This document shows positions 18,198-27,186 of a stretch of 43,985 nt of DNA, piece after piece; positions within the stretch are counted from its first letter, which is position 1; the number at the start of each line of letters is the position of its first letter. This stretch comes from Rubrivivax sp. (GTDB lineage: Bacteria > Pseudomonadota > Gammaproteobacteria > Burkholderiales > Burkholderiaceae_C), in NCBI GenBank assembly GCA_027487905.1, contig JAIYCR010000057.1:1-43985 (forward strand), read 5' to 3'. Made by a program: the position numbers and the translations under genes. Under the pieces are notes generated by a model that saw only the letters and a program-made list of their open reading frames with translations, had not been told where the DNA came from and did not search any database.

Positions 18198-19718
18198 TCA
18201 GTGGCTGTTCATCACCACCCCTAGCACCTGGGCGCCGCCTTCGCGCAGGCCTTGTGCGAGTTGATCGAGGGCGGCCGTGCGCGTGTGACCCGGCCGGGCC
18301 ACCAGCAAGGTGGGTCCGACCAGGCAGGCCATGTCGAGCCCGCCCGGGCCCAGGCAGGCTGCTGGCGTGTCGATCAGCACGTCGTCGTAATGCGCGAGCA
18401 GCTTGTCCAGCACCTGCCGGAACGCCGGCATCCGTGCGAACGGCATGGCGTCGTCCTGGCTGTCGCCCGCCGGCAGCGCGTGCAGGTCGCGGGGCTGCGG
18501 GCTCCAGCCGATCGGGCGCGCAATGGCCTGGGCCAGCGATTCCCGGCCGGTGAGCACCGCGCCCAGGCCCTTGCTGGCCGACAGGCCCGGCAGCATCTGC
18601 TTCAGCCGCGTGCGGCGGGTGTCGGTGTCCAGCAGCAGCACACGCCGGCCCTGTTCGGCCAGCGCCATGGCCAGATTGGCCGCCACGGTGGATTTGCCTT
18701 CGCCCACGCCCACGCTCAGCACGCACAGCGCCTGCCGGGCCGAGCCGGCCTGGCGGCGTCCCTGCAGCTGACGCGCGATGTCGCGGATGACGGCCGCAGC
18801 GGGGCTGTCGGGCCGGTCGCGCATGACCAGCGGCTGGGCGATCGGGGTGGCCATGCCGCCGGCGGTGGCCTGGGGTTGGGGCCGCTGCCGGCGCAGGGCC
18901 CACACCACATCGGACACCTCCAGCAAACCCAGCGAGACCGCGATCTCGCCGAAACGTCGGGGCTTGGCGGCCTGGTGCATGAGCACGACCTCCACATCCA
19001 CCGGGGTCAGCCGCTGACCTTCGACCAGCACCGTGCCGACCCGGGGGCGGTTGGCCGCCTCGCCCCGCAGGCTGGCGTCGGACGGCACGACCGACAGGAT
19101 GGGCAGGGCCTCGGGCGCCACGGACGGCGGGGGCAGGACGGGGCTGGTCGTCGGCGGGGGGGTGGCAGCGGCATCCGGGTGGGTGTCCCGGTCGGTGTCC
19201 GGGGGGGTAGGGGCCATGACCGCCCGCTCCTGCACCAGCGTGGGCGCGAACCCTTGCGCCAGCGCGGCCAGCGGGTCGGCGCTCTGGCCGGTGCGCACTT
19301 CCAGGCCATGGCGTTGGCGAAGGGTTCGCTCCGCCGTTCGGGCCTGCACGGTGACGGCCCGCTGGGCGTCGGCCAGTCGGCGGCACTCGGCTTCCTCGCG
19401 CCTGAGCCGTTCAAGGTCGGCCCTCGCCTGGCGGGTGGCGGCCGCTGCCGCGCTGAGCGCCGCCTCGGCCTGCTCCAGCCGGGCCGCTTCGGCCTGAGCT
19501 CGGGCCGCCGCGCTGGCGATGGCGTCGGCCTCGGCCGCCGCGCGGGCCTGCCGGGCTGCCCCCAGCTGGGCCCGGTTGGCGCCCGACTGGACTTCGTCCA
19601 GGTGGCGGGCCCGGCGCTGCTTCCAGCCCGCCGTTCCTGCTTGGTCGGGCAGGTCGGCGGGGCTGGCGCCGGTGCGGTCAGCCTGCAGGATCGGTTCGAG
19701 TCGCAGGGGAAGGTTCAC
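18198..19718 (-). CDS. Soluble BY-kinase-like polysaccharide regulator with coiled coil and MshEN-like domain (EpsG-type)
   Basis: A 506-residue cytoplasmic protein without membrane segments. Residues about 35-140 are an Ala/Glu/Arg-rich coiled coil, then a Pro/Thr-rich linker. Residues about 225-280 (VGTVLVEGQRLTPVDVEVVL, then RRFGEIAVSLGLLEVSDVV) resemble the MshEN/GspE N-terminal fold. From about 300 it is a bacterial tyrosine-kinase/MinD-like domain: Walker A GVGEGKST (337-344), Walker A' LLLDTDTRR (361-369), Walker B VLIDTPA (447-453). This layout recalls EpsG-type kinases of betaproteobacterial exopolysaccharide loci, which partner a separate Wzz-like protein; none adjoins it here. Only one tyrosine (Tyr444) is visible and the usual Tyr-rich tail is missing, so autophosphorylation is doubtful. 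The start at 19718 is the first ATG before the coiled coil. Confidence 0.8.
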   Translation of the reverse strand: MNLPLRLEPILQADRTGASPADLPDQAGTAGWKQRRARHLDEVQSGANRAQLGAARQARAAAEADAIASAAARAQAEAARLEQAEAALSAAAAATRQARADLERLRREEAECRRLADAQRAVTVQARTAERTLRQRHGLEVRTGQSADPLAALAQGFAPTLVQERAVMAPTPPDTDRDTHPDAAATPPPTTSPVLPPPSVAPEALPILSVVPSDASLRGEAANRPRVGTVLVEGQRLTPVDVEVVLMHQAAKPRRFGEIAVSLGLLEVSDVVWALRRQRPQPQATAGGMATPIAQPLVMRDRPDSPAAAVIRDIARQLQGRRQAGSARQALCVLSVGVGEGKSTVAANLAMALAEQGRRVLLLDTDTRRTRLKQMLPGLSASKGLGAVLTGRESLAQAIARPIGWSPQPRDLHALPAGDSQDDAMPFARMPAFRQVLDKLLAHYDDVLIDTPAACLGPGGLDMACLVGPTLLVARPGHTRTAALDQLAQGLREGGAQVLGVVMNSH

Positions 19719-19919
19719 GGGGGTCGCAGGTACGAGGCGGAAAGCCAGAGGCCGCGCCGTGCAGGCCGGAAACGGCTGCAGCAGGGCAGAGGACGCCTTG
19801 CAGTGTGGACCCTCGCGGCGCCGGGCGACATCGCTGAACCAGGGGAGGGCAGACCCCGGAATCCCGGGGGAGTGCCGCGAGCACGCGGCGCAGCTTCAAC
19901 TTGAGCGTCGGCGTCAGCG
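19719..19919. other. Gap between kinase gene and DUF2242 lipoprotein gene
   Basis: 201 bases with no believable gene. A tandem run of four GCGTCN hexamers (19905-19928) spans the DUF2242 stop. No terminator hairpin with a T tract or clear promoter was seen on the minus strand. Confidence 0.4.
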
Positions 19920-20552
19920 TCAGCGTCCGGCGGGCGCTTCGCTGCCCTGTTCCCGCAGGAAGCGGTCCATCAGCACGAAGAACCGGTCGTAGAAGCTGCC
20001 GGCGGGAATGGTCATGCTGCCCACCTTGACCAGCGAGTCGCCGGTGCTGCCCAGCGGAATGGACACCGAGCCGAGCGCGCTCACCCCCACGGAGGCCGAA
20101 GTCGAACTGCGGCGCAGCACGTACTGCTCCTGGATGGCGCTGACGAAGGCGGTGGCCACCGGGCCCTCGCTGACGCAGGACACATGGAACTCGATCTGCA
20201 CATGCACCTCGCCCTCGGGCTGGAAGTGCTTGCGCGCCTGCAGCGTGGTGGGGCGGCCTGCGTTGTCGCTGAGCAGGTAGCCTTGACTGAGCAGCGCGCG
20301 GCGGGCGGCCTCGCAGGTGCCCTCGGCGCTGCTGTCGAACAGGCGCGAGAAGGCCTGATCGAGCTCGAAGCGCTCGGACTGGTAGACCTTGAGCTTGGTG
20401 CCGCCGGGCGTGGAGCAGCCGACCAACGTGGCTGCCAGCACCGCTGCAAGCGCTGCGGCCATCCAGCGCCTGCCGCGGGGCGAGAGGGGTCCGACGCCCC
20501 GCGGCTCACGGTCTGGTTCGGGCGACTGCAGGCCTTCAGGCGGTCTGCGCAT
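19920..20552 (-). CDS. DUF2242 family lipoprotein
   Basis: The product has a basic N-terminus, a hydrophobic segment ending in the lipobox LVGC, and a mature part of about 145 residues (KLKVYQSERFELDQAFSRLF onward, quoted in part: FELDQAFSRLF; CEAARRALLSQGYLLSDN; FYDRFFVLMDRFL). It fits the DUF2242 group of beta/gammaproteobacterial lipoproteins of unknown function. It is probably anchored in the outer membrane, since the residue after the lipid cysteine is Ser, not Asp. The ATG at 20552 gives 210 residues and overlaps the upstream reductase gene by 17 bases; an ATG at 20594 or 20462 is also possible. The overlap suggests cotranscription with the reductase. Confidence 0.75.
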   Translation of the reverse strand: MRRPPEGLQSPEPDREPRGVGPLSPRGRRWMAAALAAVLAATLVGCSTPGGTKLKVYQSERFELDQAFSRLFDSSAEGTCEAARRALLSQGYLLSDNAGRPTTLQARKHFQPEGEVHVQIEFHVSCVSEGPVATAFVSAIQEQYVLRRSSTSASVGVSALGSVSIPLGSTGDSLVKVGSMTIPAGSFYDRFFVLMDRFLREQGSEAPAGR

Positions 20553-21579
20553 GCTTGTCCGCTTCACTGGTGAAGCTGTCGGCGAAGAAGGCATCGGCGG
20601 GCAGGGCGCAGCGCTCGACGAAGTCGCGCTGGGCGGACTCCACCATCACCGGCGCGCCGCAGGCATACACCTGGTGGCCGGACAGGTCGGGCAGGTCGGC
20701 CATCACTGCCTGGTGCACGAAGCCGGTGCGGCCGGTCCACGCGTCATCGGCGGCGGGCTCGGACAGCACCGGAACGTAGCGCAGCCAGGGCAGCGCCTCG
20801 GCCGCGGCCAGCGCCCAGTCGTGCAGGTAGAGGTCGGCCCGGCGGCGTGCGCCCCAGTACAGCACCGCGGGCCGGATGATGTTGCGGTCCTGCATGTGCT
20901 CGATCAAGGCCTTGATCGGGGCAAGGCCCGTGCCGCTGGCCAGCAGCACCATCGGCCCGCTGGCGTCCTCGCGCAGGAAGAAGGTGCCGAAGGGACCCTC
21001 CATGCGCAGGATCTCCCTCTCCTTCATCGCCCCGAAGACGTGGTCGGTGAAACGACCGCCCGGCAGGTGACGCAGGTGCAGCTCGATGCTGGGCGGCTCC
21101 CCCAGGCGGGTGGGCGCGTTGGCCATCGAGTAGCTGCGGCGTGCGTTGTCGCGCAGGATGAATTCGACGTACTGCCCTGCGTGGTACTGGAAGCGGTCGT
21201 TGGCGGGCAGCTGCAGGCGCAGCACGGCCACGTCAGGTGCAGGACGCTCGATGGACAGCACCCGGGTGGGCATCTTGCGCGGCGCGAACTCGCCGGCGCC
21301 CACCACGGTGCGCGACTCGATGACGAGGTCGGACTGCGGCAGGCCGCAGCAGGTGAGCATCCAGCCCTCGGCCTCTTCCTCGGGGCTCAGGGCCTTGGAC
21401 TGATGGGCCGTGTGCAGCACGCTGCCTTCGAGCAGCCGGCACTTGCACGACCCGCAGGCGCCATCCTTGCAGCCATAGGGCAGGCCCACGCCCTGGCGCA
21501 CCCCGGCGGCGAGGACGGGCTCGTCGGCCTCGACGCTGAAGCTGCGGCCGCTGGGCTGGACGGTGACGGTGAAGGGCAT
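20536..21579 (-). CDS. [2Fe-2S] ferredoxin-type NAD(P)H-flavin reductase (CDP-6-deoxy-delta-3,4-glucoseen reductase-like)
   Basis: A 347-residue electron-transfer protein. An N-terminal plant-type ferredoxin domain has the cluster ligands in YGCKDGACGSCKC (C37, C42, C45) and CC at about 77-78. An FAD-binding barrel follows with RRSYSMANAP (about 148-157), then an NAD(P)-binding domain with LLASGTGLAPIKALIEHM and a C-terminal CGAPVMVESA. It resembles AscD/RfbI-like reductases and the reductase parts of phenol/toluene oxygenases. No partner oxygenase or dideoxysugar enzyme is adjacent, so its electron acceptor is unknown. In many betaproteobacteria this stand-alone protein is a housekeeping gene. 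The ATG at 21579 fits the conserved MPFTVTVQPSG start. Confidence 0.9.
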   Translation of the reverse strand: MPFTVTVQPSGRSFSVEADEPVLAAGVRQGVGLPYGCKDGACGSCKCRLLEGSVLHTAHQSKALSPEEEAEGWMLTCCGLPQSDLVIESRTVVGAGEFAPRKMPTRVLSIERPAPDVAVLRLQLPANDRFQYHAGQYVEFILRDNARRSYSMANAPTRLGEPPSIELHLRHLPGGRFTDHVFGAMKEREILRMEGPFGTFFLREDASGPMVLLASGTGLAPIKALIEHMQDRNIIRPAVLYWGARRRADLYLHDWALAAAEALPWLRYVPVLSEPAADDAWTGRTGFVHQAVMADLPDLSGHQVYACGAPVMVESAQRDFVERCALPADAFFADSFTSEADKHAQTA

Positions 21580-21679
21580 GCGCTACTCTCGACAGGGCAA
21601 AGGGGTGGGCGGACACCCCGCCACACGATCGCCTGGATTTTCCGCCATCGGCCCGCCAGGCCTTCGCACCATCTCTGCC

Positions 21680-22639
21680 ATGCCCCTTTTCTCCCTGCAT
21701 CGCCGGCGGGTCCGGCCCACCTTGCTCATCGTCGGGTGCGGTGACGTCGGCCTGCGCGTGCTGCGCTTGCTGGGGGCGCGCTGGCGGGTGCTGGCGCTCA
21801 GTTCCAGCCCGGCACGCGCCCCTGAACTGCATGCGGCCGGTGCGATCGTGCTCACCGGCAACCTGGACGATCCGCCCACCCTCGGGCGCCTGGCGGGGCT
21901 GGCCGATGCGGTGCTGCACCTGGCGCCGCCCCCGGGCCAGGGCCGAAGCGACCCCCGCACCGCAGCCCTGCTGGCCTCACTCGCCCGGGGCGGTGGCGCC
22001 GGCCGGCTGGTGTACGGCAGCACCACAGGGGTGTACGGCGACGCCCGGGGTGCCTTTTTCGACGAAACCCGCCCGACCGCGCCCGCCACCGACCGCGCCT
22101 GGCGCCGGGTGGATGCCGAGCAGCGGGTTCGCACTTACGGACGCAGCCGGCGCGAGCGGGTCACCGTGCTGCGCATTCCGGGCATCTACGCGCTGGACCG
22201 CCCGGGCGGAAGCCCGGTGGAAAGGGTGGCCCGCGGCGTGCCTGTGCTGGTTGCGGCCGACGACGTGCACACCAACCACATCCATGCCGACGACCTCGCC
22301 CGAGCCTGCGTCGCCGCCCTCCACCGGGGCGGCAACCAGCGGGTGATCCACGTCTGCGATGACGCCCGGCTGAGCATGGCCGAGCACTACACCGAAGTGG
22401 CCCGGCTGGCCGGCCTGCCCCCGCCCCGGCGCATCAGCCTGGCCGAAGCCCGCGCGACGATGTCGCCGATGGCCTTGAGCTTCCTGGGCGAGTCACGCCG
22501 GCTGGACAACGGGCGGCTCAAGCGCGAATTGCGGCTGCGGCTGCGCTTTCCGACCACCGCCGACGCGATGCGCTCGGGCGGCTTCGCCGGAACTCAGGAC
22601 GCCGCGGTCCTGCCGCCGGACAAACCCGCCAGGGCCTGA
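21680..22639 (+). CDS. SDR/NAD-dependent epimerase-like protein (YeeZ-like)
   Basis: A 319-residue Rossmann-fold protein. The N-terminal dinucleotide loop is LIVGCGDVGLRVLRLLG; GSTTGVYGD and TVLRIPGIYALDRPGG are the central motifs of extended SDR proteins. The catalytic YxxxK is not evident: the region after GVYGD reads DRAWRRVDAEQRV, so it may bind nucleotide without classical SDR chemistry. The frame is open upstream to 21563, but the ATG at 21680 (MPLFSLHRRRVRPTLL) is the start next to the fold. Its 3' end overlaps the end of the convergent DUF2817 gene (22594-22639) by 46 bases. Confidence 0.85.
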   Translation: MPLFSLHRRRVRPTLLIVGCGDVGLRVLRLLGARWRVLALSSSPARAPELHAAGAIVLTGNLDDPPTLGRLAGLADAVLHLAPPPGQGRSDPRTAALLASLARGGGAGRLVYGSTTGVYGDARGAFFDETRPTAPATDRAWRRVDAEQRVRTYGRSRRERVTVLRIPGIYALDRPGGSPVERVARGVPVLVAADDVHTNHIHADDLARACVAALHRGGNQRVIHVCDDARLSMAEHYTEVARLAGLPPPRRISLAEARATMSPMALSFLGESRRLDNGRLKRELRLRLRFPTTADAMRSGGFAGTQDAAVLPPDKPARA

Positions 22640-23724
22640 AGCACCGCCTGTCGCGCCTGGTGGATGATGTCGTCCTTCCACTGCGGGGTGTCCACATAGA
22701 AGGCATCGCGGGTGGCCCGGCGCACCGCCAGGCGTTCGGCCGGCGCCAGTGTGGGCTGGTTGGCCGCCCAGTGGTCGCGCCGAAGCGCGATGAGCATGTC
22801 CGGCAAGGGCAGCGTGCCGTACTCGAGCGCGATGCCGGTGACCTCGGCCTGAGGGCATTCCTGGATCGCGGCCTGCCACATCAGGCCTTCGAGCGGCGCG
22901 GAGCTGGAGCTGCCGTCGTCCACCGAGGTGACCTCCTCGCCCCACCACGCGCGGGCCCGGGCCAGGGCCGCGGTGTCGTGGCGCCCGGCGAAGATCTTCT
23001 CGCCGTGGCCGCTCGGCCCCAGGCCGGTGTGCAGGTCGATCCAGCCCAGCCGTGCGCAACGGCCGGCCTGCTCGCGCAGCAGACGGCGCAGCGTGTGCTG
23101 GCTCCAGGTGGGTGCGTTGCCGCCGTAGAAGAGGCCCTGCGGGTGGGTGTACTGCCCGCCGGTGACCGCGGCCTGCAGCGCGGCCATGCCGTGCCGCTCG
23201 GCATAGGCCTGCAGCCGGCGCTCGGACTCGGCGCCGGGTGGCCAGGTGGCGGGGACGATGGCGTCGGCGAGCTCCGCATAGCCGGGGTTGGCCGGCAGCG
23301 GACGGCTGAAGTCGTGGAAGTTGCGGTTGAGGTCGACGTTCTCCTGCGTGACGCGCCGCCAGTGGCTGAAGCCCCAGGGGTTCAGCGCGTGCACCAGCAG
23401 CAGGGCGATGCCGGCCTCGCCGGCAGCCTTGCCGATGGCCGCATCGCCCAGCAGCATCGTCTGCACGGCCGAGCCACAGAAGCCCTCCACGCCATGGCAG
23501 GCACTGCTCACCAGCAGCACGGCGGGTGCATCGTCGTGGCCGATGCGCACCGCATCGGTGGCCAGTGCCTCGCCGTCAAAGCCGCTCAGCGGGTGGGCCA
23601 CCGAGGCGACCGCTGCGCCGGCGTCCCGGGCGGCGCCGAGGAAACGCTCCCGCGCCTGGGCATAGGACTGGGAGAAGAAGCGCTCGGCGGCGTTCAAGGC
23701 CCGGGCCCCGTTCGCAACGCTCAT
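22594..23724 (-). CDS. DUF2817 / M14-like zinc carboxypeptidase-family protein
   Basis: The 376-residue cytoplasmic protein has SSACHGVEGFCGSAVQ (HxxE zinc-binding pattern, about 73-76), NVDLNRNFHDF, WIDLHTGLGPSGHGE (third zinc ligand) and a late ALEYGTLP with a candidate catalytic Glu. These are the marks of the DUF2817 branch of M14 carboxypeptidases. The substrate is unknown. Its ATG (23724) overlaps the stop of the upstream M20 gene, so the two hydrolases are translationally coupled. Its last 46 bases overlap the convergent SDR gene. Confidence 0.85.
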   Translation of the reverse strand: MSVANGARALNAAERFFSQSYAQARERFLGAARDAGAAVASVAHPLSGFDGEALATDAVRIGHDDAPAVLLVSSACHGVEGFCGSAVQTMLLGDAAIGKAAGEAGIALLLVHALNPWGFSHWRRVTQENVDLNRNFHDFSRPLPANPGYAELADAIVPATWPPGAESERRLQAYAERHGMAALQAAVTGGQYTHPQGLFYGGNAPTWSQHTLRRLLREQAGRCARLGWIDLHTGLGPSGHGEKIFAGRHDTAALARARAWWGEEVTSVDDGSSSSAPLEGLMWQAAIQECPQAEVTGIALEYGTLPLPDMLIALRRDHWAANQPTLAPAERLAVRRATRDAFYVDTPQWKDDIIHQARQAVLQALAGLSGGRTAAS

Positions 23725-24923
23725 GCCGGTGCGAGCCAGCGCTCGGCCAGCCGCACCCACAGCGTCGCGCCCAGCGGGATGAGTTCGTCGTTGAAGTCGT
23801 AGCGCGGGTTGTGCAGCATGCACGGCCCGGCGTCGTGGCCCATGCCCTCGTAGCGGCCGCGGTGTGCGCCGTCGCCGTTGCCGATCATGAAATAGGCGCC
23901 CGGGCGCTGCTGGAGGAAGTAGCTGAAGTCCTCGGCGCCCATCGTGGGCTCGAACTCGATCACGTTGTGGGCACCCACCACCTCGGCCATCACCGAGCGG
24001 GCGAAGTCGGTTTCGGCCGGGTGGTTGATGGTGGGCGGGTAGTTGCGCTTGAAGTCGAACTCCACCGTGGCATCGAAGGCCGCCGCGGTGTGCTCGGCGA
24101 TGGCCTTCATCCGCGCCTCGATGAGGTCGAGCACTTCCAGCGTGAAGGTGCGCACCGTGCCCTGGATCTCGCAGCTGTCGGGCACCACGTTGGTGGCCTC
24201 GCCGGCATGGATCATCGTCACCGAGATCACGCCGGCATCGATGGGCCGCTTGTTGCGCGTGATGATGGTCTGGAAGGCCTGCACCATCTGGCAGGCCGCC
24301 GGCACCGGGTCGATGCCGTTGTGCGGCAGCGCCGCATGCGCACCCCGGCCCTTGATGACGATGCGGAACTCGTTGCTCGACGCGAAGCAGGGGCCGCTGC
24401 GGATGGCGAACTGCCCCACCGCCAGGCCCGGCCAGTTGTGGGCGCCGAAGATCGCCTGCATGGGGAACTTCTCCAGGAGGCCATCGGCGAGCATTTCGCG
24501 GGCGCCGCCGCCGCCTTCCTCGGCCGGCTGGAAGATCAGGTAGACGGTGCCGTCGAAGTTCCGGTGGCGCGACAGGTGCTTGGCCGCGGCCAGCAGCATC
24601 GCGGTGTGGCCGTCGTGGCCGCAGGCGTGCATCTTCCCCGGGTGGCGGCTGGCGTGGGCGAAGGTGTTTCGCTCGGTCATGGGCAGCGCGTCGATGTCCG
24701 CCCGCAGGCCGATGGCGCGATCGCTCGAGCCGGCCTTGACGATGCCCACGACGCCGGTCTTGCCCAGCCCGCGGTGCACCGGGATGCCCCACTCGGCCAG
24801 CGAACGGGCCACCAGATCGGCGGTGCGTTCCTCCTCGAAGCACAGTTCGGGGTGGGCGTGGATGTCGCGGCGGATGGCGGTGATCGCCGCCGCGTCGGCC
24901 AGGATGGGTTCGATCAGGTTCAT
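23721..24923 (-). CDS. M20-family amidohydrolase (hippurate hydrolase / N-acyl amino-acid deacylase type)
   Basis: A 400-residue metal-dependent hydrolase that cleaves N-acyl amino acids. It has IRRDIHAHPELCFEEERTAD, GLRADIDALPM, the metal-binding HACGHDGHTAMLLAAAKHL (quoted as HACGHDGHT), QPAEEGGGGAREML with the catalytic Glu, and the C-terminal MGAEDFSYFLQQRPGAYF. These match hippurate hydrolase (HipO)-like M20D enzymes. The ATG at 24923 (MNLIEPIL) is preferred over 24998. Divergent from the fucose-synthase gene over 111 bases; upstream of and overlapping the DUF2817 gene. Confidence 0.92.
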   Translation of the reverse strand: MNLIEPILADAAAITAIRRDIHAHPELCFEEERTADLVARSLAEWGIPVHRGLGKTGVVGIVKAGSSDRAIGLRADIDALPMTERNTFAHASRHPGKMHACGHDGHTAMLLAAAKHLSRHRNFDGTVYLIFQPAEEGGGGAREMLADGLLEKFPMQAIFGAHNWPGLAVGQFAIRSGPCFASSNEFRIVIKGRGAHAALPHNGIDPVPAACQMVQAFQTIITRNKRPIDAGVISVTMIHAGEATNVVPDSCEIQGTVRTFTLEVLDLIEARMKAIAEHTAAAFDATVEFDFKRNYPPTINHPAETDFARSVMAEVVGAHNVIEFEPTMGAEDFSYFLQQRPGAYFMIGNGDGAHRGRYEGMGHDAGPCMLHNPRYDFNDELIPLGATLWVRLAERWLAPA

Positions 24924-24993
24924 CGCTCGGCAGTCCCGGGAAGAGTTCCCATTGAGTGTATCGACCGGGTCCGGGAAGCTCCGCCACACGGGT

Positions 24994-24999
24994 GACAAT
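24994..24999 (+). promoter_or_regulatory. Candidate -10 box for the fcl-gmd operon
   Basis: GACAAT in GGTGACAATCGTCGACC, 35 bases before the GTG start of fcl. It matches the GACAATCG context at rsmB and ftsK. No clear -35. Confidence 0.35.
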
Positions 25000-25034
25000 C
25001 GTCGACCTCAGGAAAACCCTGGATCCGACCGACC

Positions 25035-25973
25035 GTGGACCTCAACGCCCGAATCTTCGTCACCGGCCACCGCGGCATGGTGGGCAGCGCCCTGGTGCGC
25101 CGGCTGCAAGCCGGCGGCTACCGCCAGCTCCTCACCGTGCCGCGCAGCGAGCTCGACCTGCTCGACCAGCGCGCCGTGCACGCCTGGCTGGTCGAACACC
25201 GGCCCGACTACCTCTTCATCGCGGCGGCCAAGGTGGGGGGCATCCAGGCGAACAACACCTACCGGGCCGACTTCATCTACCAGAACCTGATGGTGCAGGC
25301 CAACCTCATCCACGGCGCGCACCTGGCCGGCGTGCAGCGGATGATGTTCCTCGGCTCGAGCTGCATCTACCCCAAGCTCGCGCCGCAGCCGCTGGCCGAG
25401 AGCAGCCTGCTGACCGGGCCGCTGGAGGCGACCAACGAGCCCTACGCCATCGCCAAGATCGCGGGCATCAAGATGGCCGAGGCCTACAACGCCCAGTACG
25501 GCCGGCGCTACATCAGCGCCATGCCCACCAACCTGTACGGCCCCAACGACAACTACGACCTGGCCAACAGCCATGTGCTGCCGGCCCTCATCAGGAAGGC
25601 CCATGAGGCCATGCGGCGCGGCGATGCCGAGTACGTGGTGTGGGGCAGCGGCACGCCGATGCGCGAGTTCCTGCATGTGGACGACCTGGCCGACGCCTGC
25701 GTCTACCTGATGGAGCAGGGCTACGACGGGCCGCTGGTGAACATCGGCACCGGCACGGACGTCACCATCCGCGAACTCGCCGAGACGGTGATGGACGTGG
25801 TCGGCTTTCGTGGCCGCATCGTCTTCGATGCCTCCAAGCCCGACGGCACGCCGCGCAAGCTGATGGACGTGAGCCGCCTGAACGGCCTGGGCTGGAAGGC
25901 CCGCATCCCGCTGCGCGAGGGCATCGCGCTGGCCTACCGCGATTTCCTCGCCCGCTACCCGGACGCCGCCTGA
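25035..25973 (+). CDS. fcl: GDP-L-fucose synthase
   Basis: Bifunctional 3,5-epimerase/4-reductase that turns GDP-4-keto-6-deoxy-mannose into GDP-L-fucose. The 312-residue SDR protein has the NADP loop GHRGMVG (11-17), [15 protein letters not shown], the catalytic serine region GSSCIYP (107-113), Tyr137 and Lys141 in YAIAK, and the tail of the fold [13 protein letters not shown]. These positions match E. coli WcaG (Ser107, Tyr136, Lys140). The start is GTG at 25035 ([11 protein letters not shown]). It lies 40 bases before gmd; the fcl-gmd order with the second enzyme first is the reverse of E. coli. Confidence 0.95.
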   Translation: MDLNARIFVTGHRGMVGSALVRRLQAGGYRQLLTVPRSELDLLDQRAVHAWLVEHRPDYLFIAAAKVGGIQANNTYRADFIYQNLMVQANLIHGAHLAGVQRMMFLGSSCIYPKLAPQPLAESSLLTGPLEATNEPYAIAKIAGIKMAEAYNAQYGRRYISAMPTNLYGPNDNYDLANSHVLPALIRKAHEAMRRGDAEYVVWGSGTPMREFLHVDDLADACVYLMEQGYDGPLVNIGTGTDVTIRELAETVMDVVGFRGRIVFDASKPDGTPRKLMDVSRLNGLGWKARIPLREGIALAYRDFLARYPDAA

Positions 25974-26013
25974 GCCTCCTCCACCCGCCATCGCACAGCC
26001 TCGGAAGAACACC

Positions 26014-27186
26014 ATGGACGCCACCCCCCGCAAGAAAGCCCTCATCACCGGCGTGACCGGCCAGGACGGCGCCTCCCTGAGCGAACTGCTGCTGAAGAAG
26101 GGCTACGAGGTGCACGGCATCAAGCGCCGGGCGAGCCTGTTCAACACCGACCGGGTGGACCACCTCTACCAGGACCCGCACGTGGACAACCGCCTGTTCA
26201 CGCTGCACTACGGCGACCTGTCGGACAGCACCAACCTCATCCGCATCGTGCAGCAGGTGCAGCCCGACGAGGTCTACAACCTGGGTGCGCAAAGCCATGT
26301 GCAGGTGAGCTTCGAGAGCCCGGAGTACACCGCCGACGTCGACGGGCTGGGCACGCTGCGCCTGCTGGAGGCCATCCGCATCCTGGGCCTCGAGAAGAAG
26401 ACGAAGTTCTACCAGGCGTCCACCAGCGAGCTCTACGGCCTGGTGCAGGAGATTCCGCAGAAGGAGACCACGCCCTTCTACCCGCGCAGCCCCTACGCGG
26501 TGGCCAAGATGTACGCCTACTGGATCGTGGTGAACTACCGCGAGGCCTACGGCATGTATGCCTGCAACGGCATCCTCTTCAACCACGAGAGCCCGCTGCG
26601 CGGCGAGACCTTCGTCACCCGCAAGATCACCCGCGCGATGGCGCGCATCGCGCTCGGCCTGCAGGACTGCCTGTACCTCGGAAACCTGTCGGCGCTGCGC
26701 GACTGGGGCCATGCCCGCGACTACGTGGAGATGCAGTGGCTGATGCTGCAGCAGCAGCAGGCCGACGATTTCGTCATCGCCACCGGCGTTCAGAAGAGCG
26801 TGCGCCAGTTCGTGGAGATGAGCGCGGCCGAGCTGGGCATCACGCTGCGCTTCGAGGGCAGCGGCGAGGCCGAGGTGGGGGTGGTGGAGTCGGTGCAGCC
26901 GATGCCGGCCGCACTCCTGGGGGGCCAGCAGTCAGCCGGCGCCAACGGCCGCGCGGTGGTCAAGCCCGGCGACGTGGTGGTGCGGGTGGACCCGCGCTAC
27001 TACCGCCCCACCGAGGTGGAGACGCTGCTGGGCGACCCGACCAAGGCGCGCGAGAAACTCGGCTGGGTGCCCAAGACGACGCTGGCCGAGCTGTGCGCCG
27101 AGATGGTGGCGGCCGATTTCACCAGCGCCCGGCGGGACAGCCTGGTGAAGATGGCGGGGTTCCAGGCTTACGACTATCACGAGTGA
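26014..27186 (+). CDS. gmd: GDP-mannose 4,6-dehydratase
   Basis: Converts GDP-D-mannose to GDP-4-keto-6-deoxy-D-mannose, the substrate of the preceding fcl product. The 390-residue protein has GVTGQDG (13-19), [18 protein letters not shown], the catalytic STSELYG (135-141: Thr136, Glu138), YAVAK (160-164), and [20 protein letters not shown] (quoted as [12 protein letters not shown]). It is about 17 residues longer than E. coli Gmd; the extra part is between about 292 and 325 ([19 protein letters not shown]), near the GDP-sugar-binding lobe. Its last 10 bases overlap the convergent acyltransferase gene. mannose-6-P isomerase and GDP-mannose pyrophosphorylase genes are not in the window. Confidence 0.96.
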   Translation: MDATPRKKALITGVTGQDGASLSELLLKKGYEVHGIKRRASLFNTDRVDHLYQDPHVDNRLFTLHYGDLSDSTNLIRIVQQVQPDEVYNLGAQSHVQVSFESPEYTADVDGLGTLRLLEAIRILGLEKKTKFYQASTSELYGLVQEIPQKETTPFYPRSPYAVAKMYAYWIVVNYREAYGMYACNGILFNHESPLRGETFVTRKITRAMARIALGLQDCLYLGNLSALRDWGHARDYVEMQWLMLQQQQADDFVIATGVQKSVRQFVEMSAAELGITLRFEGSGEAEVGVVESVQPMPAALLGGQQSAGANGRAVVKPGDVVVRVDPRYYRPTEVETLLGDPTKAREKLGWVPKTTLAELCAEMVAADFTSARRDSLVKMAGFQAYDYHE

